Positions 9,699 to 17,097 of a stretch of 64,000 nt of DNA are shown here, one piece after another. Source of the DNA: an uncultured bacterium (GTDB taxonomy: Bacteria; Bacteroidota; Bacteroidia; Chitinophagales; Chitinophagaceae); the NCBI GenBank assembly GCA_903826405.1, contig CAIKEH010000055.1:1-64000 (forward strand). The letters run 5' to 3'. A program made the position numbers and the translations under genes. A model generated the notes under the pieces. It ran no database searches. It was not told where the DNA came from and saw only the letters and a program-made list of their open reading frames with translations. How positions within the stretch are numbered: the stretch's first letter is position 1; every line of letters begins with the position of its first letter.

Positions 9699-9712
9699 CC
9701 TGCACCTGCAGG
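9699..9712. promoter_or_regulatory. Palindrome before parA-like gene
   Basis: CCTGCA and TGCAGG are separated by CC, making a near-perfect 14-base palindrome between uvrB and the orphan ParA gene. It could be an operator or a hairpin at the end of uvrB, but no T-tract follows on the minus strand. Function not shown. Confidence 0.3.
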
Positions 9713-9735
9713 AACGGTGTTTGCCCGACTTACCC

Positions 9736-11781
9736 TTAATGGGCTGTTTTCATCTCTTCCAGTGTTCGGTTCATTTTGAACATTTCGTCCCGCAATCGGG
9801 CCGCTTCCATGAAATCGAGGTCTCTGGCGGCTTTCTCCATCGCTTTCTTGGTCTGCTGAATGACTTTCTCCATTTGCGGGATGGTCCGGTATGTCTCCTG
9901 CTCCTCTTCAACACGTCTCACTATTTCTCCATCCGGTGCTATGGCCTGTGGGTTCTCAGGATCATAACCCTGTATGTCTATCACTGAGGTCTGTGCGAAT
10001 ACGTCATGCCTGTTCTTGAAAATGGTCGTTGGAATGATGTTGTGTTCCTTATTGAATGCGATCTGTTTATCACGACGACGGCTGGTTTCGTCGATCGTCC
10101 TTTTCATGCTATCCGTCATCTTGTCGGCATAGAAGATCACCAGACCATTGGAGTTGCGCGCGGCGCGACCTGCTGTCTGGGTAAGGGATCTTTCATTGCG
10201 TAGGAATCCTTCCTTGTCGGCATCCAGAATAGCTACGAGAGAGACTTCTGGCAGATCGAGGCCTTCCCGTAGCAGATTAACTCCCACAAGTACGTCGATC
10301 TCACCGAGTCGAAGCTGCCGAAGTATCTTGACCCTGTCCAGCGTATCCACTTCGCTATGGATGTATTTCGAACGTATGTTGATGCGGTGCAGGTATTTGT
10401 CCATCTCTTCCGCCATACGTTTGGTGAGGGTGGTGATCAATACGCGTTCATTCTTTTCGATGCGTTTGTCCACCTCATTCAACAGGTCGTCGATCTGGTT
10501 GAGGCTTGGCCTTACTTCAATGGGTGGGTCCAGAAGGCCTGTCGGTCTCACCACTTGTTCGACGACGACACCTCCTGTTCTTTCCAGTTCGTATTCGCCC
10601 GGAGTGGCGGAAACGAAGATGACCTGGTCGACCATCCTCTCGAATTCGTTGAAGTTGAGTGGACGGTTGTCCAGTGCCGAAGGCAGACGGAACCCGTAAT
10701 CAACGAGTACCATTTTTCTGCTGCGGTCACCACCATACATACCACTGATCTGAGGGACGGTTTGATGACTTTCGTCGAGTACGCAGAGAAAATCCTTGGG
10801 GAAATAATCCAACAGACAGAAAGGTCTTGTTCCCGGATTCCTGCGATCAAAGAAACGCGAATAGTTCTCCACGCCATTGCAGTAGCCGAGTTCCCGGATC
10901 ATTTCTATATCGTAGTTGACCCGCTCACTCAGTCTCTGAGCTTCGATCAATTTTCCGGTGGATCGAAAATACTCCACCTGTGCCCCGAGTTCATCCTGTA
11001 TCTCTGCCAGAATCTGCTGCATTTGTTCTTTGGGTGCGAGGTATAGATTGGCTGGGAAGATGGCAGCATTCTCGAGCACTCCGATGCGCTTGGAATGTTG
11101 AACATCGATCGATTCGATCTCTTCGATCTCATCTCCGAAAAAGGTGATGCGGTATCCATAATCTACATAAGGCAGATTAATATCCACCGTGTCTCCTTTA
11201 ACGCGGAATGTCCCCCGGGTGAACTCGATCTGGGTACGGTTGTAGAGTGCATTGACGAGCGAATGGAGGAAACCCTGCCGGCTGATCACCTGTCCTTTAT
11301 GGATGCGGATGATCCCATTCTCGAATTCTGTCGGGTTGCCCATTCCATATATGCAGCTCACTGAGGCTACCACGATGATATCACGCCGGCCACTCAACAA
11401 CTCCGAAGTGGCCTGAAGCCGGAGTTTGTCGAGCTCCTCGTTGATCGCCAGATCTTTTTCGATATAAGTATCAGAGACCGGCATGTATGCCTCCGGTTGA
11501 TAATAATCGTAATAGGACACGAAATAGCCAACTGCGTTGTCCGGAAAGAACTGCTTGAATTCTCCATACAACTGCGCAACTAAAGTCTTGTTATGGGTGA
11601 GGACCAAGGTGGGACGTTGCACCTGCTGGATGACATTGGCTATGGTGAAGGTTTTACCAGATCCCGTAACACCCAGCAGGGTCTGGTACTGCTCTCCTGA
11701 CTGCAATCCCTCTACGAGGTTGCGGATGGCCTCGGGCTGGTCACCTGCGGGTTCATATGGGGATCTGAGCTGGAATGGCAT
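9736..11781 (-). CDS. uvrB: Excinuclease ABC subunit B
   Basis: UvrB is the damage-verifying helicase of nucleotide excision repair; it takes over from UvrA and recruits UvrC. Visible features are the Walker A GVTGSGKT near residue 40, the beta-hairpin YYDYYQPEAY, the DExH-like motif LDESHQTVPQ, the helicase segments GVNLLREGLDLPEVSLVAILDADKEGFLR and QTAGRAAR, and a C-terminal UVR motif (EKAARDLDFMEAARLRDEM). I chose the ATG at 11781 (MPFQLRSPY, 681 residues). The frame stays open to a TTG at 11865, but those 28 residues are outside the family. It is downstream of the membrane gene ending at 11862. Confidence 0.96.
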   Translation of the reverse strand: MPFQLRSPYEPAGDQPEAIRNLVEGLQSGEQYQTLLGVTGSGKTFTIANVIQQVQRPTLVLTHNKTLVAQLYGEFKQFFPDNAVGYFVSYYDYYQPEAYMPVSDTYIEKDLAINEELDKLRLQATSELLSGRRDIIVVASVSCIYGMGNPTEFENGIIRIHKGQVISRQGFLHSLVNALYNRTQIEFTRGTFRVKGDTVDINLPYVDYGYRITFFGDEIEEIESIDVQHSKRIGVLENAAIFPANLYLAPKEQMQQILAEIQDELGAQVEYFRSTGKLIEAQRLSERVNYDIEMIRELGYCNGVENYSRFFDRRNPGTRPFCLLDYFPKDFLCVLDESHQTVPQISGMYGGDRSRKMVLVDYGFRLPSALDNRPLNFNEFERMVDQVIFVSATPGEYELERTGGVVVEQVVRPTGLLDPPIEVRPSLNQIDDLLNEVDKRIEKNERVLITTLTKRMAEEMDKYLHRINIRSKYIHSEVDTLDRVKILRQLRLGEIDVLVGVNLLREGLDLPEVSLVAILDADKEGFLRNERSLTQTAGRAARNSNGLVIFYADKMTDSMKRTIDETSRRRDKQIAFNKEHNIIPTTIFKNRHDVFAQTSVIDIQGYDPENPQAIAPDGEIVRRVEEEQETYRTIPQMEKVIQQTKKAMEKAARDLDFMEAARLRDEMFKMNRTLEEMKTAH

Positions 11782-11861
11782 GGGGCTGATCGTGTAAGGT
11801 GACCGTAAAGATAGGGTCAAAGAAGCATCGATGGTGTTGCAGGATGATGGTTTGACAGGGT

Positions 11862-12974
11862 TCAAACTTGGGGTGGGATATGCCTCAACAACAGGGCTTC
11901 CACTCCTTTCCCATTCAGGAAATCCTCCTGAAACCTGACGATCTCCGATTCGGAGTAAGGGATCATCCCTTCACCATGAAGTTCCCTGATCTTTGATTTT
12001 TCTCTGGCGGAGATCTTGCCGTCCAGCAAAAGACCCAAAACTATAAGCAGGGTACACAAGGACTGCATCTGTTCCGAGGCAGTTTTCAGTCTCGACTGAT
12101 AGACGCTCTCTTCCCAGATTTTATCCCGGTGAGCGATACCGTACAACTCAAAAAGATTCTGGGTCAGTAAATAGTGGTTTTGGTGGAAATCGCGTTTGCT
12201 GATGGCTATGTACTGCATGGTATCCTGAAGGAGTTCCTTATCATCATCCCCCACCGTCAGCCCATCTTCCATCCTGCGTATCACCAGTTCGATCAGGTTC
12301 TGTCCCATAATGATAACCCTTGCCTCCCTCAGGATGACGCTGGTTCCAAAAGCATTCCAGAAGGCGAAAATGGGCATACCTGCAAAATCCTGAATCGCCT
12401 TGAGGGCATAGCGTCCCAGCATGCGCTGGATCACGAACTTGAAAAGGAAATTGGTAAGAGTGGCCTTGAGAATGAAAAGCAGATTCCATACCATGAGTGC
12501 TTCCTTGTTCAGACCTTCCAGAGGGTCGATGCCATAGGTGAGCACTTTCTTGTTCTTTTTCTCTAAACTGATATCGAGCAGCAAGTTGATCTTCGATCCT
12601 TGAGATTTGTTCTGGTGATCCAGAAACCCGGTTGACACGGCTATCTCATGAGTGCACCAGATGTTCAGCAGAGTCAGCAGCATGATCTCTATCCAGACCA
12701 GAACGGCACTATAGGCTATGAAAACCAACGGAAGGTTGAATGTTTTACCGAACAGGTGGAAAGGTGTCACCGGGAACCAGGATGCATGCACGTAATAAGG
12801 AACATATAGCAGGATCACACCCATGGCTCCGATGATCGCTGACACGGAAACGGCGATACGCTCACGTATACGGATAGCAGCAGATTCTTTTTCATTCAAC
12901 AGGTAGATCTCATCATCCACATCGACGCGGGAGACGGGAAGGATTCGGTAGAACAGGGAGTATAGTCTTCTCAA
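11862..12974 (-). CDS. Uncharacterised membrane protein (possibly LBF_2804-type)
   Basis: This 370-residue protein has two N-terminal hydrophobic helices (about residues 42-62 and 85-110), a further hydrophobic region around 165-185, and a mostly helical C-terminal half with FHQNHYLLTQNLFELYG. I do not recognise it with certainty; it resembles a Bacteroidota family annotated only as LBF_2804. The only in-frame start before the first helix is a TTG at 12974, with a stop just upstream. It is 14 bases after the acetyltransferase and 80 bases before uvrB, so a three-gene unit is likely. Confidence 0.7.
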   Translation of the reverse strand: MRRLYSLFYRILPVSRVDVDDEIYLLNEKESAAIRIRERIAVSVSAIIGAMGVILLYVPYYVHASWFPVTPFHLFGKTFNLPLVFIAYSAVLVWIEIMLLTLLNIWCTHEIAVSTGFLDHQNKSQGSKINLLLDISLEKKNKKVLTYGIDPLEGLNKEALMVWNLLFILKATLTNFLFKFVIQRMLGRYALKAIQDFAGMPIFAFWNAFGTSVILREARVIIMGQNLIELVIRRMEDGLTVGDDDKELLQDTMQYIAISKRDFHQNHYLLTQNLFELYGIAHRDKIWEESVYQSRLKTASEQMQSLCTLLIVLGLLLDGKISAREKSKIRELHGEGMIPYSESEIVRFQEDFLNGKGVEALLLRHIPPQV

Positions 12975-12988
12975 GAGCTGTAATTAAT

Positions 12989-13495
12989 TTATCCATTGCG
13001 GAGCAGCACCCAAAGGTGATCATCTCCTACTTGGCCATTTTTGATGACCGACTTCCTCCGGATGCTTTCCAAATAGAAGCCGTTCTTTTCCAATGTGCGC
13101 ATGGAGGCTTTGTTATAATCGAATACGGATGCAAAGATCCTGGTCAGCATCGGGTTGTTCTTCCAGACTAAGGGTATGAACTGGCAGATGGCGAGGGTGG
13201 CAACTCCCTGATTCCAGAAAGATTCTCCAATCCAATAGCCCAACTCGGCTGAGCATCGACCCACATCATCCTGAATGACGATGCCTATGCTGCCTGCCAG
13301 TTTGCCATCCAACGTGATCGCGTAATTGCGCATGGGTTTCTTACCCAAAACGGCGGCGATCCACTCGTCTGCATTATGGACAGTATATGGATGGGGGAAC
13401 TGGTCCCGAACATTGTCCCAGATCTTCCTGTTGTTGGCCAGCCGGGCCAATTCCTGCGCATCGGTGAATTTCCATTCCCGTAGTTTGATCTCCAC
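12989..13495 (-). CDS. GNAT family N-acetyltransferase (RimJ-like)
   Basis: This 168-residue acetyl-CoA-dependent transferase opens with LREWKFTDAQELARLANN, typical of the RimJ/RimL-like subgroup. The middle has AELGYWIGESFWNQGVAT, the acetyl-CoA-binding motif A region, and then VFDYNKASMRTLEKNGF, the conserved asparagine-containing motif B. The acceptor could be a protein N-terminus or a small molecule. The start codon is GTG at 13495. It is divergent from the M20 hydrolase at 13638. Confidence 0.88.
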   Translation of the reverse strand: MEIKLREWKFTDAQELARLANNRKIWDNVRDQFPHPYTVHNADEWIAAVLGKKPMRNYAITLDGKLAGSIGIVIQDDVGRCSAELGYWIGESFWNQGVATLAICQFIPLVWKNNPMLTRIFASVFDYNKASMRTLEKNGFYLESIRRKSVIKNGQVGDDHLWVLLRNG

Positions 13496-13582
13496 TTAAT
13501 GCTTATGGGTTAAGGGTTATCTTTTTTCGATCCCGGAGAATGGCAAGAATTGACCATGTGTAATTTCTGATGCATGATCAAC

Positions 13583-13614
13583 TTTTGCCGTTTGCCGTAC
13601 AAGCCGTAAATTAG
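13583..13614 (+). promoter_or_regulatory. Likely promoter of the M20 hydrolase
   Basis: TTTTG at 13583-13587 is followed after 19 bases by TAAATTAG at 13607-13614, one base off the Bacteroidota -7 element TAnnTTTG. The spacing is as expected. Transcription would start about 20 bases before the ATG at 13638. Confidence 0.5.
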
Positions 13615-13637
13615 GACTCACCCCACAACTTCCACCC

Positions 13638-15266
13638 ATGCGTACGAAAAAAATAATGATCTCGTTTCTTTCCCTGTTCATTGCCACCCTGTCCCTTTCC
13701 GCGCAGACGACTGCTTTTGTCAAGAAGGCTGAAGGATGGAAAAAAGAGGTCATCGCCGGTATGGACGGTCGCGCAAAGGATGCGCAGGTGATGGTAGATC
13801 AGGTATTCAGCTTTTCAGAGTTGGGTTTTCAGGAGACCGAAACATCTGCTTATCTGACCGGGATCCTCGAGAAGAACGGCTTCAAGATAGAGCGGGGTAT
13901 CGCCGGGATACCAACGGCCTGGACCGCCAAATGGGGGAGTGGGAAACCGGTCATCGCCTTGGGTAGTGATATCGATTGCATTCCCAAAGCTTCTCAAAAA
14001 CCCGGTGTCGTTTGGAAGGAGCCGATCGTGGAAGGTGCTCCGGGACATGGAGAGGGTCATAATTCCGGGCAGGCAGTTATCATTCTTGCTGCATTGGAGT
14101 TGAAGAAGATCATGGAGAGGGATAAGATACCCGGAACGTTGATGATCTGGCCTGGCGTCGCCGAGGAGCAGATCGGCTCCAAAGCCTGGTATATCCGCGA
14201 CGGGTACTTCAAGGACGTCGATGCCTGCATTTTCACCCATGTTGCTAGCAACCTGTCTGTGGGTTGGGGTGTGGGCTGGGACAATGGTCTGGTTTCCGTT
14301 CAATACAGTTTTTCCGGAGAAGCCGCCCATGCTGCAGGTGCACCCTGGCGGGGTAAGAGTGCGTTGGATGCCGTCGAACTTATGGACGTGGGATGGAATT
14401 TTCACCGCGAACACCTCAAACCGACGCAACGTTCGCATTATGTTATCGTGGATGGTGGTGACCAGCCCAATGTGGTTCCTTCAAAATCATCGGTCTGGTA
14501 TTATTTCCGGGAGAGAAAATATGAAGATATCAAGTCGATGTACGAGGATGCGGATCGCATTGCCCAAGGGGCTTCACTCATGACCGGTACCACTTGGACC
14601 AAACGCGTCGTAGGGACGGCTTGGCCTGGTCATTTCAACAAGACCATCGCTGAAACAGTGCAGCGGAACATAAATACGATAGGTTTGCCAACATGGTCGT
14701 CGGATGATCAGGCATTTGCGCGTGCCGTGCAGAAACTCTGCAATGCACCTAAGACGCAGGATGATGGAACACCTATAGATGGTATGCCTTCCAAAGTGGA
14801 CAGCTTGCGTGGTCCCGTAAAATTTTCCTGGGGCGGTGGCTCTGATGATATCGCAGATATTTCCTGGAATGTACCCACCGTGGTGTTAGGTTATCCGAGC
14901 AATGTGCCCGGAACACCCGGTCATAGTTGGGTGGATGCCATTGCGATGGCCACACCTGTGGCGCATAAAGGTGTGGTAGCCGGCGGGAAGGTAGTGGCAA
15001 CTACTGTCATCGACCTTCTGACCCAACCGAAGTTGTTGGCGGATGCATGGGATTATTTCAAGAATGTACAGAACAAGGATGAGCATTATATTCCTTTCAT
15101 AGACAAAGAGACACCACCCGCCACTTTTTTGAACAAAGGAATCATGGACAAGTTTCGTCCCGAGCTGAAGAAATTTTATTACGATCCTTCTAAGTATGGG
15201 ACCTATCTTGAGCAATTGGGCATCAAATATCCATCATTGGAAAAACCGGCAGCCGGGAGTAAATAA
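13638..15266 (+). CDS. Secreted M20-family amidohydrolase (AbgB-like)
   Basis: This 542-residue metallo-hydrolase is related to the p-aminobenzoyl-glutamate hydrolase subunit AbgB and to M20 peptidases. A signal peptide covers about the first 21 residues (ending SLSAQ). Conserved features are FSELGFQET, GSDIDCIPKA (metal-binding D), the acidic-histidine segment GHGEGHNSG, the catalytic region WPGVAEEQIGSKA, FSGEAAHAAGAPW in the dimerisation domain, and VVLGYPSNVPGTPGHSW near the end. The export signal and the free-standing gene suggest a periplasmic amide or peptide scavenger. The substrate cannot be read from the sequence. Confidence 0.88.
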   Translation: MRTKKIMISFLSLFIATLSLSAQTTAFVKKAEGWKKEVIAGMDGRAKDAQVMVDQVFSFSELGFQETETSAYLTGILEKNGFKIERGIAGIPTAWTAKWGSGKPVIALGSDIDCIPKASQKPGVVWKEPIVEGAPGHGEGHNSGQAVIILAALELKKIMERDKIPGTLMIWPGVAEEQIGSKAWYIRDGYFKDVDACIFTHVASNLSVGWGVGWDNGLVSVQYSFSGEAAHAAGAPWRGKSALDAVELMDVGWNFHREHLKPTQRSHYVIVDGGDQPNVVPSKSSVWYYFRERKYEDIKSMYEDADRIAQGASLMTGTTWTKRVVGTAWPGHFNKTIAETVQRNINTIGLPTWSSDDQAFARAVQKLCNAPKTQDDGTPIDGMPSKVDSLRGPVKFSWGGGSDDIADISWNVPTVVLGYPSNVPGTPGHSWVDAIAMATPVAHKGVVAGGKVVATTVIDLLTQPKLLADAWDYFKNVQNKDEHYIPFIDKETPPATFLNKGIMDKFRPELKKFYYDPSKYGTYLEQLGIKYPSLEKPAAGSK

Positions 15267-15288
15267 TGCCTGTAAGAGGTGGTTGGAT

Positions 15289-15744
15289 TCAGACCTTTCT
15301 TTTGACATACTCCGAATAATCGGGAATGTTACAGGTGTATTCATCCTGCATCAAGGGTGATGTCAGCAGAAAATCGGCTGAGGCCCTGTCGCAGGCGAAT
15401 GGTAGATTCCATGTAACAGCTACACGAAGCAGTGCTTTGATGTCCGGGTCGTGGGGTTGTGCCTCCATCGGATCCCAGAAGAAGAACAATATGTCAACTT
15501 TACCTTCTGCTATGAGGGCGCCTATCTGTTGATCACCACCAAGAGGGCCACTCAGTAATTTTTTCACTGGGCGATCAAGATGATCCTCCAGCATATTACC
15601 CGTGGTCCCTGTTGCCAGCAATTCATGCTTTCCCAATGCACTTTTATTATAGACCGCCCAATCGATCAGATCTTTTTTCTTGTTGTCGTGTGCCACGAGC
15701 GCTATGCGCTTCCTGGTGTTCAGCTTCCTGTTCGTGATCATCAT
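15289..15744 (-). CDS. mgsA: Methylglyoxal synthase
   Basis: The enzyme converts dihydroxyacetone phosphate to methylglyoxal and phosphate, a bypass of lower glycolysis used when phosphate is short. The family features are all present: RIALVAHDNKK (phosphate-binding start), LLATGTTG, LSGPLGGDQQIGALIAEG with the catalytic aspartate region, FFWDPMEAQPHDPDIKALLR, and NLPFACDRASADFLLTSPLM. I chose the ATG pair at 15744/15741, giving 151 residues, the usual length; the open frame runs further but without similarity. It is downstream of recA behind a terminator and converges on the M20 gene. Confidence 0.96.
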   Translation of the reverse strand: MMITNRKLNTRKRIALVAHDNKKKDLIDWAVYNKSALGKHELLATGTTGNMLEDHLDRPVKKLLSGPLGGDQQIGALIAEGKVDILFFFWDPMEAQPHDPDIKALLRVAVTWNLPFACDRASADFLLTSPLMQDEYTCNIPDYSEYVKRKV

Positions 15745-15783
15745 TAGAAGGTTGACATGGGTGATTAGGAGCGGAAAAGGTAA

Positions 15784-15816
15784 CAAAAAAACCGTCTCTT
15801 ACGGGAGACGGTTTTT
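15784..15816 (-). terminator. Terminator between recA and mgsA (bidirectional)
   Basis: AACCGTCTC (15790-15798) and GAGACGGTT (15805-15813) form a perfect 9-base-pair stem with a 6-base loop. It is flanked by a run of A on one side and T on the other, so it can act on both strands. On the minus strand it ends the recA transcript 28 bases after its stop. Confidence 0.85.
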
Positions 15817-15840
15817 CCTCGAACCTGAACCAACTGCATC

Positions 15841-16842
15841 TTATGCGGTCTGCATTTCTTTGATTTTTTCCCTGATCTTGACTTCAATTTCATTGGCGAG
15901 TTCGGGGTTGTCGTGAAGCAACTGCCTGACTGAGTCGCGACCCTGCCCCAGTTTATCGCTATTGTAGCTGTACCAGCTTCCACTTTTCTGGACGATACCC
16001 AGTTCCACACCCATGTCGATGATCTCGCCGGTCTTGGAGATGCCCTCACCGAAGATGATGTCAAATTCGGCTGCACGGAATGGTGGCGCCACTTTGTTCT
16101 TGACCACTTTCACTTTGACACGGTTGCCGACAGCCTCATCACCGTCTTTCAATTGGGATATCCTGCGAATATCCAGCCTGACGGATGCATAGAATTTCAA
16201 GGCGTTTCCACCGGTGGTGGTCTCGGGGTTGCCGAACATCACGCCGATCTTCTCCCGCAGTTGGTTGATGAATATGCAGATCGTGTTCGTTTTGCTGATG
16301 GTGGCCGTGAGTTTGCGAAGAGCCTGGCTCATCAGGCGTGCCTGAAGACCCATTTTGCTGTCTCCCATTTCACCTTCCAGTTCACCTTTTGGAACAAGGG
16401 CGGCAACGGAGTCGATCACGACTACGTCGACGGCTCCGGAGAGGATCAGACGATCGGCTATCTCGAGACCCTGTTCGCCATAATCGGGCTGAGAGATCAG
16501 CAGGTTGTCCACGTCAACTCCCAGTTTCTGCGCATATGCACTGTCAAAAGCATGTTCCGCATCTATGAACGCACAAATACCTCCTTTCTTTTGCGCTTCG
16601 GCGATGACATGGGTCGCCACCGTGGTTTTACCGGAACTTTCCGGACCATAGATCTCGATCACCCTACCTCTGGGGAGACCACCGATTCCAAGAGCGGCAT
16701 CCAGACCGATCGATCCCGTGGATACGACCTCTTGGAGAACTTCGCCTTTCTCTCCCATCATCATCACGCTTCCCTTGCCGAAATCCTTGTCTATCTTGTC
16801 CAGCGTCAGCTTGAGCGCCTTCATTTTTTCATTGTTTGACAT
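15841..16842 (-). CDS. recA: Recombinase RecA
   Basis: RecA (333 residues) forms ATP-dependent filaments on single-stranded DNA for homologous recombination and SOS induction. The Walker [10 protein letters not shown] lies near residue 66; DNA-binding loops L1 and L2 are in [13 protein letters not shown] and [31 protein letters not shown] placed the start at the ATG at 16842 ([10 protein letters not shown]); the frame extends 22 residues further without similarity. A -7 element TAACTTTG lies just upstream (16863-16870). The C-terminus is short and weakly acidic, as usual in this phylum. Confidence 0.97.
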   Translation of the reverse strand: MSNNEKMKALKLTLDKIDKDFGKGSVMMMGEKGEVLQEVVSTGSIGLDAALGIGGLPRGRVIEIYGPESSGKTTVATHVIAEAQKKGGICAFIDAEHAFDSAYAQKLGVDVDNLLISQPDYGEQGLEIADRLILSGAVDVVVIDSVAALVPKGELEGEMGDSKMGLQARLMSQALRKLTATISKTNTICIFINQLREKIGVMFGNPETTTGGNALKFYASVRLDIRRISQLKDGDEAVGNRVKVKVVKNKVAPPFRAAEFDIIFGEGISKTGEIIDMGVELGIVQKSGSWYSYNSDKLGQGRDSVRQLLHDNPELANEIEVKIREKIKEMQTA

Positions 16843-16862
16843 GCTTCTGATTTTAGATTTTT

Positions 16863-16870
16863 CAAAGTTA
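16863..16870 (-). promoter_or_regulatory. -7 element of recA
   Basis: On the minus strand this reads TAACTTTG, an exact match to the Bacteroidota -7 consensus TAnnTTTG. It lies 20 bases before the recA ATG. I see no good -33 element at the usual distance and no obvious LexA palindrome. Confidence 0.5.
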
Positions 16871-17097
16871 TTTGTTGGATAAAGGTAGGGGTTTTTAATT
16901 ATCAACACTAATATTTTTAGTATTTTAAAACTAAATATTTTGGCTGTTTTCCCCGTCCCCGGTTCGTGGAAATCTTCCGGGCATGGCTGAGCAACCTGCT
17001 TTTTTCTGACTTTCCCACATTATAAATAGATGAACTGTTGCAGACATTGCACAGGGAACTGCCATTAGTTTTACTTTAGTGGTCTAATCACCTGTAG

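Noticed and set aside
10357-11046. 229-residue plus-strand frame
   Set aside because: It is antisense to uvrB; the translation has no domain and follows the constrained bases of uvrB.
16153-16839. 228-residue plus-strand frame
   Set aside because: Antisense shadow of recA.
16843-16960. LexA-type SOS box before recA
   Set aside because: The AT-rich stretch has weak dyads but no convincing LexA palindrome.
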